Below are positions 35,856 to 45,356 of a DNA stretch of 64,000 nucleotides, piece after piece. This stretch comes from Acidobacteriota bacterium. Lineage in GTDB: Bacteria; Acidobacteriota; Terriglobia; Terriglobales; Acidobacteriaceae. A program made the position numbers and the translations under genes. The notes under the pieces were generated by a model. That model was not told where the DNA came from and did no database searches. It saw only the letters and a list, made by a program, of their open reading frames with translations. The stretch spans positions 1 through 64,000 of the forward strand of contig JARLGJ010000062.1 in assembly GCA_031296105.1 (NCBI GenBank), written 5' to 3'. How positions within the stretch are numbered: the first letter of the stretch is position 1; each line of letters begins with the position of its first letter.

Positions 35856-36867
35856 AATTCGCAACCGGCAGCGGAAGCTTTGCCCAGAGTTTGGTGGCAA
35901 GCTGATACTTGGGGTTCGCCGGACTCAGGTCGGCCGTGACCGCGCCTTCGGCGGTCCAGTTGGCCCAGGGAAGCTCCACGTCGGTGGTGTCCCAAAGCTG
36001 CTTGAACTTGTGCGTGCCGGAGTCGCGGGTGGAGCGTCCGAAGTCGAACATGCGATAGCCACGCTCGCCGGCGATGCGCAGAATGTGCCAGTAGAGCATC
36101 ATGTTTGGCTGAAGCTGAAGGTACTTCCACAGGGAGCACATCCAGGTGGCTTCCACTCCGTCGCGGAAGCCGTTGAGCCACGCGGCAGCAATGGGTTCGC
36201 CATGCAGACGGACGACAACGATCTCGCTGCTTGCGGCAAAGTTGCGCAGAACCTCGGCGAAGAAACTGCGCGGATAGACCGGCGTCCCGAGGTTGCGCAT
36301 GTTGTCGGCGTAGATGCGGTAGAAAATGTCGAGAGCCTCGGCGCCTTCGGCCTCGGCCGTCATGCCAGTGCGTGTGGCCTTGTTCACCTTGCGCCGGTTG
36401 TTGGAGGAGATCGCTTTCCACATGGCTTCGGTGTCGCGGCTCACCTCGCGCACGGCACTGACCTTGCGGTTGTTGATGGGCCAGGAAAGACGGCACTCGC
36501 TGCGATAGCGAAGCTGGATGCGCGCGGCGCGATTCTCGTCGGCCAGTTCAATGGCGCGCGCGACAAGGGCATCTTCCACCGCGCCGGATTCAGCGAGCAC
36601 GCCGCCCGCGTTCAGGTGCGGGAGGGACGTGAGGAAGCTGCCGAACAGAAAACTCTTTTGCCACGCCAGCGGCAGAATGCCGGTAACGCGGCCCGCGCTC
36701 ATGGCCATCAGGTAGAAGGTGCGCAGCCCGAGGGAATCTTCCAGAACGCGCTTCCAGCCGAAACGATGGCAATGCGTTGCCGTGGCGTGCTGCTCCACAA
36801 ACTCGTCCCAAATGCTTTGTTGTTGATTGCCGGCAAGAATGATTTCCATTGCGGAATGCGTGGACAC
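35821..36867 (-). CDS. FemAB-family protein of the exosortase system
   Basis: The 348-residue GNAT-fold aminoacyl transferase-like protein matches the exosortase-linked FemAB family (TIGR03019): NNRRKVNKATRTGM, MRNLGTPVYPRSFF and GYRMFDFGRSTRDSG. Members lie beside exosortase genes; the substrate is unknown but FemAB relatives transfer amino acids from tRNA. It is the only minus-strand gene amid the plus-strand train from 21 to 48 kb and its 3' end overlaps the GT2 gene tail-to-tail by 35 bases. The start is a GTG at 36867; an ATG six codons in is possible. Confidence 0.85.
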   Translation of the reverse strand: MSTHSAMEIILAGNQQQSIWDEFVEQHATATHCHRFGWKRVLEDSLGLRTFYLMAMSAGRVTGILPLAWQKSFLFGSFLTSLPHLNAGGVLAESGAVEDALVARAIELADENRAARIQLRYRSECRLSWPINNRKVSAVREVSRDTEAMWKAISSNNRRKVNKATRTGMTAEAEGAEALDIFYRIYADNMRNLGTPVYPRSFFAEVLRNFAASSEIVVVRLHGEPIAAAWLNGFRDGVEATWMCSLWKYLQLQPNMMLYWHILRIAGERGYRMFDFGRSTRDSGTHKFKQLWDTTDVELPWANWTAEGAVTADLSPANPKYQLATKLWAKLPLPVANFIGPHIVRNLP

Positions 36868-36982
36868 GACGGCTGGCTCCCCAGCGCTCCGGATTCGCTA
36901 ATGCAGAACAGGAGCGGAAAATCGAATCGTATCACAGCACGGTTGCGGTTATGGAAACAGTTTGCAACAAGAGGAGAGCGGC

Positions 36983-38188
36983 GTGGCGAGTGAATCCACC
37001 TCCTCGATCTTTGCGCCTCAGATGGTGCAGCGAGCAACCGCCGTGGCCGGCGGGCGGCGATTGTCCGTGTGCCACATCGTTTCCGGCGATACATGGGCAG
37101 GCGCCGAGGTGCAGGTTGCCACGCTGTTGCGCGCGCTGTCCCGGCGTGGAGATTTGCGCGTTTCCGCCATTGTGTTGAACCAGGGCAGGTTGGCCGAAGA
37201 ACTGCGCCGATCCGGCATTGTGGTGAAGATTATTCCCGAGACGCGTTTTGGTTTTGGCGAGGTTCTGCAAATCGCGCGCGAGTTCCTTGCCGAGCGCGGC
37301 GCGCAGGTTGTGCACTCGCATCGCTACAAGGAAAACCTGCTGGCCGTGCTCGCCGCACGCATGGGCCGCGTGCCGGTGCAGGTGCGCACGGTGCACGGCA
37401 TGCGCGAGCCGTTCCGTGGCTGGGACGGCATCCGGCAAAGCCTCCTCCACATGGTGGACCGCTGGAGTGGGCGATTGGCAGCCGATGCCATCATCGCCGT
37501 CAGTGAGGGGATGACGCCGCGGCTGGCGGAGATGTATGGCCAGAGGAAGATTGCCACCATTCGCAACGGCATTGAAACCGCACAAGTGCAAAGCCCTTTG
37601 AATAAGGCGAGCGCGCGGGCGCGATTCAAACTGAGCGACGCGCCCGTGATTGGCATTGTGGGCCGCCTGGTGCCGGTCAAACGCATCGATTTGTTTTTGT
37701 GCATGGCGGAGCAGGTGCGTCGCGAGCGGCCCGACGCGCAGTTTGTGATCGCCGGGGACGGACCGGAGCGGGTGGAGAGGATGGAACAGGTTCGCGCCGT
37801 GGGCTGGACGCGGAACGTGCGTTTTCTCGGCCATCGCGATGACATTTACGACGTACTGCGCGCGCTGGACGTTCTCGTCATGTGCTCGGATCACGAGGGG
37901 ATGCCGATGACTTTGCTGGAAGCTCAGTGGCTGGGCGTGCCCGTGGTGGGGCGCCGTGTTCCGGGCATCCGCGAGGTGCTCTGCGACGGGCGCAACGGCC
38001 TGTGCGTGGAAGGCGACGATCCGCACGCACTGGCCGGGGCGTGTCTGCGATTGCTGGGCGATCCCGCGCTTGGTCGCGCGCTGTGCGAGACGGCGGCGCG
38101 GGAGATTGATGCTAATTATTCTGCCGGACACAATGCCGAACTTGTGGCCGCGCTTTATCAGCGCCTGGCCGCGGAGGCGCGGCGATGA
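36983..38188 (+). CDS. Glycosyltransferase family 4
   Basis: The 401-residue protein starts from a GTG with GAGGAG six bases upstream; the TTG seven codons earlier is less likely. GT-B motifs: LSVCHIVSGDTWAGAEVQVA, GIVGRLVPVKRIDLFL, and the donor site DHEGMPMTLLEAQWLGVPVV. It resembles the glycosyltransferases common in exosortase loci. The last four bases overlap the next gene (ATGA). Confidence 0.88.
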   Translation: MASESTSSIFAPQMVQRATAVAGGRRLSVCHIVSGDTWAGAEVQVATLLRALSRRGDLRVSAIVLNQGRLAEELRRSGIVVKIIPETRFGFGEVLQIAREFLAERGAQVVHSHRYKENLLAVLAARMGRVPVQVRTVHGMREPFRGWDGIRQSLLHMVDRWSGRLAADAIIAVSEGMTPRLAEMYGQRKIATIRNGIETAQVQSPLNKASARARFKLSDAPVIGIVGRLVPVKRIDLFLCMAEQVRRERPDAQFVIAGDGPERVERMEQVRAVGWTRNVRFLGHRDDIYDVLRALDVLVMCSDHEGMPMTLLEAQWLGVPVVGRRVPGIREVLCDGRNGLCVEGDDPHALAGACLRLLGDPALGRALCETAAREIDANYSAGHNAELVAALYQRLAAEARR

Positions 38189-39480
38189 AGGTTGTCTGGC
38201 TCTCACACTTTATTCCGTATCCGGTGCGGGGCGGAGCGGCCCAGCGCAGCTACAATCTGATTCGCCAGGCCGCGGCGCGTTACGAGGTGACGCTGGTGGC
38301 CTTCAATCGCCCGCGGCAGGACGCGGCAGCCTTGGCGCGCAGCCGCGCGGAGTTCGAGTCCTTCTGCCATCGGGTTGAGTTCTGGGAGATGCCCGCCGCG
38401 TGGCGCGGTCCGCGCTGGTGGGCGCAACTGGCGCTGGCTCCGTTCTACGAGTTGCCGCAGTCTTGCGTGGCTTACGCATCACGCAGGCTGGCTGTGCGCT
38501 GGCGCGAGTTACTGGCTGAAAACCCGGATGCATTGGTTCACGTGGACTCCTCGGACCTGGCACGGTTTCTGGAGGATGCCACGGGACATCCGCTGGTGCT
38601 GAATCATCACAACTGCGAGTCCGCCATGCTGGAGCGCCGTGCGTCTCTGGAGACAAACTGGTTGAAGCGCGCGGTACTGCGTCACCAGGCGGCAAAGCAG
38701 GTTCGTCTGGAGCAGAGATGGCTTGGACGTGTTTCGCTGAATCTCACGGTCTCCGCCGAAGACAGCCGCCGTTTGTATGCGCATGAATCGCAGGCAAGCA
38801 TTGCCGAGGTGGAGAACGGCACCGACGTGGAGTACTTCCAGCCGCAACCGGAGTTGCTCGAAGAAAACACGATTGTCTTTGCCGGCTCGCTGCGCTGGTA
38901 TCCCAACCAGTCGGCGCTGATGCATTTTGGCCGCGCGATCTGGCCGCTGCTCAGGCAACGAAGGCCGGAGATACGTTTCATTGTCGCAGGACAGTATCCG
39001 CCAGAGTTCCTGGTGAAGTGGGCGCATAACATTCCAGGGATCGAGTTTGTGCCGAACCCGCTGGATATACGGCCAATGATTGCGCGCGGTGCGGTGTACG
39101 TGTGTCCCATGCTGGATGGAGGCGGATCGCGGCTAAAGATGCTGGACGCCATGGCGATGGGCAAGGCCATTGTCAGCACCACGATGGGCGCCGAAGGCCT
39201 GCGCTACGAGGACGGACGGCACATGAGGATTGCCGACCGCCCGGAGGACTTCGCCGGCGCGGTGCTGCGTTTGCTGGAAGACCGCGCGCAGCGATGTGGG
39301 TTGGAAGAAGCAGCGCGAACTCATGCGGTACGCGAATACGGATGGCAGGTGATTGGCGGCCGCATGGCGGATGCCTATGAAAGCGTGCTCGCTCCAGGCG
39401 GCTCGCGGGCGGTCGCACCGCAGCACGTGAATGGTTCCAACAGAGCCTCACTTGCAGGCAACATGGATTCGAGGCCGTAA
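38185..39480 (+). CDS. Glycosyltransferase (TIGR03087-like, exosortase-associated)
   Basis: The 431-residue GT-B protein shows WLSHFIPYPVRGGAAQRSYN near the N-terminus, IVFAGSLRWYPNQSALMHFG, and a donor region with MLDGGGSRLKMLDAMAMGKA. These features match the stp1/TIGR03087 group tied to PEP-CTERM polysaccharides. A homologue of this type is also at 48286-49503 on the other strand. It extends the lipid-linked repeat. Confidence 0.8.
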   Translation: MKVVWLSHFIPYPVRGGAAQRSYNLIRQAAARYEVTLVAFNRPRQDAAALARSRAEFESFCHRVEFWEMPAAWRGPRWWAQLALAPFYELPQSCVAYASRRLAVRWRELLAENPDALVHVDSSDLARFLEDATGHPLVLNHHNCESAMLERRASLETNWLKRAVLRHQAAKQVRLEQRWLGRVSLNLTVSAEDSRRLYAHESQASIAEVENGTDVEYFQPQPELLEENTIVFAGSLRWYPNQSALMHFGRAIWPLLRQRRPEIRFIVAGQYPPEFLVKWAHNIPGIEFVPNPLDIRPMIARGAVYVCPMLDGGGSRLKMLDAMAMGKAIVSTTMGAEGLRYEDGRHMRIADRPEDFAGAVLRLLEDRAQRCGLEEAARTHAVREYGWQVIGGRMADAYESVLAPGGSRAVAPQHVNGSNRASLAGNMDSRP

Positions 39481-39484
39481 GAAC

Positions 39485-40825
39485 ATGACAGGAGTGGTCC
39501 CGAAGAATCACGATGAGCAGAACCAGTGGGGACTGGAGATGTTCGGGCTTTGCTTCTACCTCTTCGTGGAATACACGCGGGTCGCCGTCATGTATCCGGT
39601 GCTTGCCCCTTTGCAGTTGGGCAAAGTCTCCTTGCTGATGGCAATCCTCGGCGGGTTGATGGCACGGCCCAGGGCGGTGGCTCCGGGAAATGGAGCCATG
39701 AAGTTCTTCCTGGCCTTCCTCGGCGTAGTGGCGCTGCTCTCGGCGGTTTCCGCGCATTACGCGGTAGTAATGTCGGGCGACCTCTGGAACATGGCGGAGC
39801 AGTTGATCGTGGCTTTCCTCGTCGGACGCATCGTGACCAGCGATTGGCGGTCCAAGCGCGTGACTTTTTTGCTGGTCCTGCTGATGCTCAAGGTGACGCA
39901 GCACGGCCTGCGCAATTATGCCGTCAACCACAGCCGCGCCTCGGATGAGATGGCCTTTGTCAGGTTCGGCATCATCGGGGGAGGCCATGGCTTCTACGAC
40001 AACTCCGCCGATCTCGGCGTCGCCATGTGCGTGATGTTCGGGCTGTCGGTGGCGCTCTCCATGGCCGCAATGCGGCGCAAGTGGAAACTCTTCTTCCTGA
40101 TCTCCGCTGGCGCCTTTGCAGCACTGATTATTGTGTGCGGTTCGCGCGGAGCCATTGTAGGCGGGGCCGCCATTGTTCTCTCTCTATTTCTTCACAGCAC
40201 GCGCAAGGGATGGGCTTTCATTGTGCTCGCTCTGTTTGCCGCCGGACTGGTGTTTTTAATGCCGCACGCCAGCCGCGACCGTTTTAAGAGCGCGGAAGAC
40301 TACAAGAACGACGAGACAGCCAACCATCGCGTGGAGCTTTGGAAGGCCGGCCTGCAAATGTGGCGGGACTATCCGGTCCTCGGCGTCGGCCCCGCGAATT
40401 TCGCCCAGGTACGCGCCGCGAACTACCGTATCAATAGCGATCACGATGCCCAGGCCTACGTCTGCCACAGTCTCTACATTCAGGTGGTCTCCGAACTGGG
40501 GACGCTCGGCGCGCTGGCTGCTCTAGGCATTCTGTTTACCTACTTCCGCATTACGATGCGTATCCGGAGACGCCTGCGCGAGGCAAAAGTGGATCGCGGT
40601 GATTGGCAGTACTGCCTGGTTTCGGGACTGCGATTGGCGATGATCGGATACCTGGTGAGCGGCGCTTTTGTCTCGGTGTTCTGGTATCCGCACATCTGGG
40701 TGCTTTCCGGACTGGCGATGGGGCTGAATGCCGCGGTGGAAGACCGTCTGGGGCCGGAGCGAGTCGAGAAAGCCGGAGTCCGCGCGCGCGCCGGGAAAAT
40801 GGAGATCGCTCATGCGCATTCCTGA
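39485..40825 (+). CDS. O-antigen ligase / polymerase-like membrane protein
   Basis: The 446-residue protein has about 10-11 hydrophobic segments and a periplasmic loop (FKSAEDYKNDETANHRVELW) with the ligase pattern GSRGAIVGGAAIVLSLFL before it and HSLYIQVVSELG after it. This matches PF04932 (Wzy_C/WaaL). It would join or polymerise repeat units in the periplasm. The start at 39485 sits 4 bases after the previous stop. The locus has no obvious Wzx flippase. Confidence 0.82.
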   Translation: MTGVVPKNHDEQNQWGLEMFGLCFYLFVEYTRVAVMYPVLAPLQLGKVSLLMAILGGLMARPRAVAPGNGAMKFFLAFLGVVALLSAVSAHYAVVMSGDLWNMAEQLIVAFLVGRIVTSDWRSKRVTFLLVLLMLKVTQHGLRNYAVNHSRASDEMAFVRFGIIGGGHGFYDNSADLGVAMCVMFGLSVALSMAAMRRKWKLFFLISAGAFAALIIVCGSRGAIVGGAAIVLSLFLHSTRKGWAFIVLALFAAGLVFLMPHASRDRFKSAEDYKNDETANHRVELWKAGLQMWRDYPVLGVGPANFAQVRAANYRINSDHDAQAYVCHSLYIQVVSELGTLGALAALGILFTYFRITMRIRRRLREAKVDRGDWQYCLVSGLRLAMIGYLVSGAFVSVFWYPHIWVLSGLAMGLNAAVEDRLGPERVEKAGVRARAGKMEIAHAHS

Positions 40826-41741
40826 GACGGGGATTTTGCCCGCCGTGCGGCGTCGCTCATCCCGCAGTTGCCGCGTTGCCACAATGGCTCTGCTGCTGAT
40901 GAGCATGTTGCTTTGCGCAAGCTGCGTGCCCGCGGCGGCAGCCGAGGGATTGCCATTCCCGTTGCAATGGCTGTGGCCTTTCGGGCACCGCAACAAAGTT
41001 CTGGCCCATTTTGCCGTGCGCGACGATTGCCGTCTGCATCCCGAAGATTTTCTGGATCGCGCCGACAACAGCGTGGTCCGCGTGTATGACGCCGCGGGCG
41101 CGGCGCATTGCGGTTTTGCCATTGGCGCGGGAGAGCAGAAGTTCGGCAAGCTGATTCCGCCGCCTTTCGCAGCCTCCAAAGACATCTGGATGCGCGGCCG
41201 CGTCTTTTTTCCGGAAGACTTCCGCCTGCCGCAAACTCCGGTTATCCAGGGTCGGACCTGCAATATGGGGGTTCATCTGTGGCGCATCTATAGCAATCTC
41301 GACGGTGCGCTGGCAACCGTGGACTTCAACATTCCGGCCGGGATGGACCGGCTTCAGCTCTTCTTCATCTCCGCGCGCGAGACGCCAGGGGCGAATCTGC
41401 CGGCTCGCGAGGTTGTCCAAGACCTTGACTATCGCCCGGCGGCCGATGGTTTGCGCGGGCGCTGGCAGCTTTGGGAGTTGCATCTTTCGCTGGGCAGGCC
41501 GGGAAAACCCGACGGTTACCTGCGCTTTTATGCCGACGGAAAATTCGTTGGCAGTCTGGAGCATAAGGTCTTCCTCCCGAAAGGTTCCGGGCGCGAAAGG
41601 TGGATCCGGTACGTGGACATTCAGAGCAACATTGGCGGAGCTGCCTGCGGCGCGAACTCCTGGCCGCTCAGCAACCAGTGGCTCACCGACGACATCTCGA
41701 TTTGCCGTGGCCGTTGCCCGTCTGGCGAGGAAGCAAAGTAG
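40812..41741 (+). CDS. Exported lyase-like (concanavalin-A-fold) protein, function unknown
   Basis: The 309-residue protein has an N-terminal basic region, then a long hydrophobic signal (ATMALLLMSMLLCASCVP) with possible cleavage after AAAA. A mature beta-rich domain follows (VLAHFAVRDDCRLHPEDF, DIWMRGRVFFPEDFRLPQ, WQLWELHLSLGRPGKPDG, YLRFYADGKFVGS) reminiscent of heparin/alginate-lyase jelly rolls. It has six or more Cys, so disulfides in the periplasm are likely. The start overlaps the ligase gene by 14 bases. It could trim the polymer. Catalytic residues cannot be assigned. Confidence 0.6.
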   Translation: MRIPETGILPAVRRRSSRSCRVATMALLLMSMLLCASCVPAAAAEGLPFPLQWLWPFGHRNKVLAHFAVRDDCRLHPEDFLDRADNSVVRVYDAAGAAHCGFAIGAGEQKFGKLIPPPFAASKDIWMRGRVFFPEDFRLPQTPVIQGRTCNMGVHLWRIYSNLDGALATVDFNIPAGMDRLQLFFISARETPGANLPAREVVQDLDYRPAADGLRGRWQLWELHLSLGRPGKPDGYLRFYADGKFVGSLEHKVFLPKGSGRERWIRYVDIQSNIGGAACGANSWPLSNQWLTDDISICRGRCPSGEEAK

Positions 41742-42157
41742 CGCGGTTCAGATGCCGGACAATCTCCGGAGATACTGTCTGTTTTCTAGATTTTGTCCGC
41801 GTCTGCGGGGCGAAGATTAATCTCTTTTCCTCAGTAGGTGCCGCGCATGGCCGAAAGATGGGGAATTGTATACGCGCTCTCAGGAGACACTAACCAAGTT
41901 CGGAGACAAAAGGGAATGTCGATCCCTGCACTACCGGCACGCCGTGCGCCTCAAGTGCCGTGATTTCAAAAAGCTGCGTTTCCTCGCGCGAGCTGGCTGC
42001 AACGTATCTGGCGGTTAGATGGCGCGCGGGCAATCGTGAGAACGCCTGGATCGTGCGCTCGATTTTTCCTGCTGTAAATTTCCGGCGTATGCCGCTGGAT
42101 GGCCCGAGAAGTGCCTTTTGTTCACTGTCTTCATCTCGAATGGAAGAGGAATACGCA
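41742..42157 (+). other. Intergenic region before the TPR lipoprotein gene
   Basis: These 416 bases contain no gene I can support. A minus-strand open frame reaches through it but has no family match. A GG-N10-GC pair near 42010-42024 is too weak to call a promoter. Confidence 0.4.
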
Positions 42158-44437
42158 GTGCGTAATCTGTGCAACTGGCGGCGTCTCGGATTTCTTGCGG
42201 GCGTTGCCGGCGTTTTGCTTGTCCTTTGTCTTGCTGGTTGCCGGAAGTCTCCGGAGAAAGTGCGCGCCGAGAGCCTGTCCCGTGCCGCGGAGTTCATGAA
42301 GCAGGAGCAGTACAGCAACGCCATCCTTGAGTACAAGAACGCGATTAAGGCCGACCCGCGGTCGCCGGAACTGTACGAACTGCTGGGCGATGCCTATGTG
42401 AAGAACGCGCAATTGCGCGAGGCGTATCTATCCTATGAGCACGTGCTACAGCTCGCACCCGAGGACTACACGGCAAAGCTCGCGATTGGGCAGCTTCTCC
42501 TGCGCTCGGGGCAGAACGACGACGCGCTGCAACTTGCCAAGGAACTGGCGTCTACGCATCCTGACGTGCCGGAGATACGCATGCTCCTGGCCAATGCCTA
42601 TCAGGTGAAGGGGATGAACGCGCTGGCCGTCGATGAGCTGGCGGCGCTGCTTACGGCGCATCCCAACATTACCGCGGCGCACATCAACCTTGGCATGTTC
42701 TATGCCGCAGCGAACAAGACGCTCCAGGCGGAAACCGAGTTCCAGAAGGCTCTGCAACTGGAGCCGCAGTCGTTTGCCGCGCACAAGGCGCTGGCTGCGC
42801 TGTACGTCAGCCGCGGGCGCATGGCGGACGCCGAAAAGCTGTACCAGGAGGCGGCCGCGCAGGCGCCATCCTCGCCCGAGGTGCTGCTGACGCTGGCCGA
42901 CTTCTACCTGCTGGCCAAGCGGCCGGCCGACGCCGAGCATATCTATCAGCGCGTGGTCGCGTTGCAGAAAAACTCCGTGGCCTCTCGCTTCGCGCTGGCA
43001 CGGTTCTATGTGGCGCAGGGACGCTTCGAGGAAGCGCGCCGCCTGGACGAGGCGATTGCCTCCAGCGACCAGAGCTTCATTCCCGCCCGCGTGCAATTGG
43101 TGGAACTGGCGCTGAACAGCGGAGACGCGCAACGGGCGGACAAGTTGCTGGCGCCGCTGCTGCAATCGCAGCAGCACAACATCGACGTGCAGGTTGCCTA
43201 CGCCCGCATCCTTCTGAAGCAGCGCAAGCCGCAACGCGCCATCGATGTGCTGGAATCGGTCATCAAGCAGGGCAACCTTGCCGTGGCGCACTTTCTGCTT
43301 GGTATGGCCTACAGCCAGTTGGGCAACCTGGAGCGTGCCAGCAACGAGATGCAGGTTGCCATCTCCGGCGATCCGCACATGACGGACGCTTATGTGGCCT
43401 TGGGCGAATTGGCGTTGAATCGCGATCAACCCAAGGTTGCCCTGCAATACGCGCAACTTGCCACGCAGCAGTCGCCGGGCCGCGCGGACATCCTGGTGCT
43501 GGCCGGCAGCGCCGCGGCCAACATGCACGATCTGGCGCAGGCCGAGCGGTTCTTCCAGGCGTACTCGGCGGCCATGCCGAACTCCGCCGACGGATATAAC
43601 CGCCTGGGCGATTTGCGCCTGATGCAGAAACGCGATGCCGATGCGCTGGTGTATTTTGAAAAATCTCTGTCGCTTGCGCCGCGCAACTATGGCGCACTGG
43701 ACGGCGTAGCCAGCACCCTGGTGCATCAGGGAAAGCGCGATGCCGCCGTGGCTCGTATTCAGACTGCGTTGTCCCAGGGAGAGACGCCGGAATTGCTCAG
43801 CCTGGCCGGCAAAATCTACCTGGAGGTGGGCGCGCTTGACGCAGCGGAAAACGTGTTGCAGCGCGCGGTGCAGCGCGCGCCGGAGAGCTATGCGGCCTAT
43901 GTGCAGTTGGGCGGCCTCTACGCGCGCCGGCAGAAGGTTTCCGAGGCCATCAACTATTTCAGCAGTGCCGTAAAAATGCGCCCCGGCGACATCGCCTCCT
44001 GGACCATGCTCGGCATGTTGTACCAGCAGGCCGGCGACATGCAGAAAGCAGAAAGCAGCTACAACCGCGCCCTGGAGATTGAGCCGAACGCAGGCGTGGC
44101 GGCCAACAACCTGGCCTGGCTCTATGCCGATCACATGAACGACATGGACAAGGCGCTGGAACTGGCGCAGCGGGCGAAGGTCGCTTTGCCGAATGTTGCC
44201 AATGTCAACGACACGCTCGGCTGGATTTACACCAAGCGCCGCCTGAACGACCTGGCGGTTCCGCTATTGGCGGAAGCCGTGAAGGGCGAGCCGGCGCATG
44301 CCGAGTATCACTATCACCTGGCGGTGGCATTGATGCAGTCGGGCAAGAAGTCCGCGGCGCGCGGCGAGATGAACTCTGCCTTACGCCTCGATGTTTCCAT
44401 GCGCGGACGCGACCGGGCGCGCGAGATTCTGCAATAG
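42158..44437 (+). CDS. TPR-repeat lipoprotein of the exosortase system (PrsT-like)
   Basis: The 759-residue protein starts from a GTG at 42158 with AGAGGA upstream. This start gives an ideal lipoprotein signal (LGFLAGVAGVLLVLCLAGC) with the lipobox cysteine near residue 28. About 18-20 tetratricopeptide units fill the rest (AAEFMKQEQYSNAILEYKNA, AYVQLGGLYARRQKVSEAI). It matches PrsT (TIGR02917), which is usually ~900 residues, so this one is somewhat short. It likely scaffolds periplasmic assembly. The stop is 28 bases upstream of the exosortase start. Confidence 0.9.
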   Translation: MRNLCNWRRLGFLAGVAGVLLVLCLAGCRKSPEKVRAESLSRAAEFMKQEQYSNAILEYKNAIKADPRSPELYELLGDAYVKNAQLREAYLSYEHVLQLAPEDYTAKLAIGQLLLRSGQNDDALQLAKELASTHPDVPEIRMLLANAYQVKGMNALAVDELAALLTAHPNITAAHINLGMFYAAANKTLQAETEFQKALQLEPQSFAAHKALAALYVSRGRMADAEKLYQEAAAQAPSSPEVLLTLADFYLLAKRPADAEHIYQRVVALQKNSVASRFALARFYVAQGRFEEARRLDEAIASSDQSFIPARVQLVELALNSGDAQRADKLLAPLLQSQQHNIDVQVAYARILLKQRKPQRAIDVLESVIKQGNLAVAHFLLGMAYSQLGNLERASNEMQVAISGDPHMTDAYVALGELALNRDQPKVALQYAQLATQQSPGRADILVLAGSAAANMHDLAQAERFFQAYSAAMPNSADGYNRLGDLRLMQKRDADALVYFEKSLSLAPRNYGALDGVASTLVHQGKRDAAVARIQTALSQGETPELLSLAGKIYLEVGALDAAENVLQRAVQRAPESYAAYVQLGGLYARRQKVSEAINYFSSAVKMRPGDIASWTMLGMLYQQAGDMQKAESSYNRALEIEPNAGVAANNLAWLYADHMNDMDKALELAQRAKVALPNVANVNDTLGWIYTKRRLNDLAVPLLAEAVKGEPAHAEYHYHLAVALMQSGKKSAARGEMNSALRLDVSMRGRDRAREILQ

Positions 44438-44465
44438 GCGCAACAACGCAAGGATGAGAAAGAAG

Positions 44466-45356
44466 ATGGCAACCAGCAGTGCACCTGTAAACATGACGGC
44501 CGGAGCGCGCGGCGCGCGGCGATGGCTGCTCGTGGCCGGCGGGTTGTTGCTGGCGTGGCTTTTTGCTGCGCTGTACGGCCATATCCTGCGCGCCCTGCTC
44601 GACGACTGGCTGCACGATGAGGATTATTCCTATGGCCTCGCCGTGCCGTTTGTTGCCGCATATGTGCTGCACTTCCGCTGGCACAAGCTGGCGCAGATGC
44701 CGCGCACGCCGGCGCATTGGGCGGGTGCGTCATGCCTGCTGTTTTCGCAAGTGACCTACCTCTTTGGATATTTTGGCGCGGAGTTCTTTTTGCAGCGCAC
44801 CTCGGCCGTGCTGCTGGGTTGCGGAATCATTCTTCTGCTGCTGGGCGCGCGCATGTTGCGGGCGCTGGCGTTTCCCCTGGTGTTGCTGCAACTCAGCATT
44901 CCGTTGCCGTCCATCATCATGACGCGCATCACCCTGCCGTTGCAGTTGCTCTCGTCGGCGGTGGCCGAGCGGGTTCTGCGTCTCTGTGGCGTCACCGTGT
45001 ATCGCAGTGGGAATATTCTGCAAATGGCGCAGCAAACGCTGAACGTCGGCGAAGCGTGCAGCGGCATCCGCTCGCTGGTCAGCCTGGTGACGTTGGCGGT
45101 CATCCTGGCGGGCTTTTCCCGGCTGTGCTGGATACGGCGCGTGGTGCTCGTGCTCTCGGCGGTTCCCGTGGCCATAGCCGCCAACGCGCTGCGCGTCAGC
45201 GGCGCGGGACTGCTCAGCTATTACGGCAGCCCGGTGCTGACCACCGGACTATGGCATCAGTTCGAGGGCTGGCTGGTCTTTGTCATCACCTTTGCGATTC
45301 TCTATGGGGAACTGCTGTTGCTGTACCGCTTTCCGGCCAAGGAGACCGGGCAATGA
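44466..45356 (+). CDS. Exosortase (EpsH family)
   Basis: The 296-residue polytopic membrane cysteine protease-transpeptidase cleaves PEP-CTERM proteins. The triad is all present: Cys198 in VGEACSGIRSL, Arg243 in ANALRVSGAGLL and His264 in LWHQFEGWLVF. Eight or so membrane segments surround it. The neighbours (EpsI, PrsT, TIGR03013, FemAB) point to the XrtA-type set. An ATG four codons earlier (44454) is an alternative start. It overlaps EpsI by 4 bases. Confidence 0.93.
   Translation: MATSSAPVNMTAGARGARRWLLVAGGLLLAWLFAALYGHILRALLDDWLHDEDYSYGLAVPFVAAYVLHFRWHKLAQMPRTPAHWAGASCLLFSQVTYLFGYFGAEFFLQRTSAVLLGCGIILLLLGARMLRALAFPLVLLQLSIPLPSIIMTRITLPLQLLSSAVAERVLRLCGVTVYRSGNILQMAQQTLNVGEACSGIRSLVSLVTLAVILAGFSRLCWIRRVVLVLSAVPVAIAANALRVSGAGLLSYYGSPVLTTGLWHQFEGWLVFVITFAILYGELLLLYRFPAKETGQ

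Noticed and set aside
36950-36966. Sigma54-like TGG...TTTGCAA upstream of the GT4 gene at 36983
   Set aside because: Spacing between GG and GC is 9, not 10, and the transcript would begin past the ribosome site.
41890-42336. 148-residue minus-strand frame before the TPR gene
   Set aside because: Partly antisense to the lipoprotein signal, no ribosome site or family match. Its end looks vaguely protein-like, but not enough to call a gene remnant.
42446-44134. 562-residue minus-strand frame opposite the TPR lipoprotein
   Set aside because: Antisense of the repeat gene; repetitive only because the TPR gene is.
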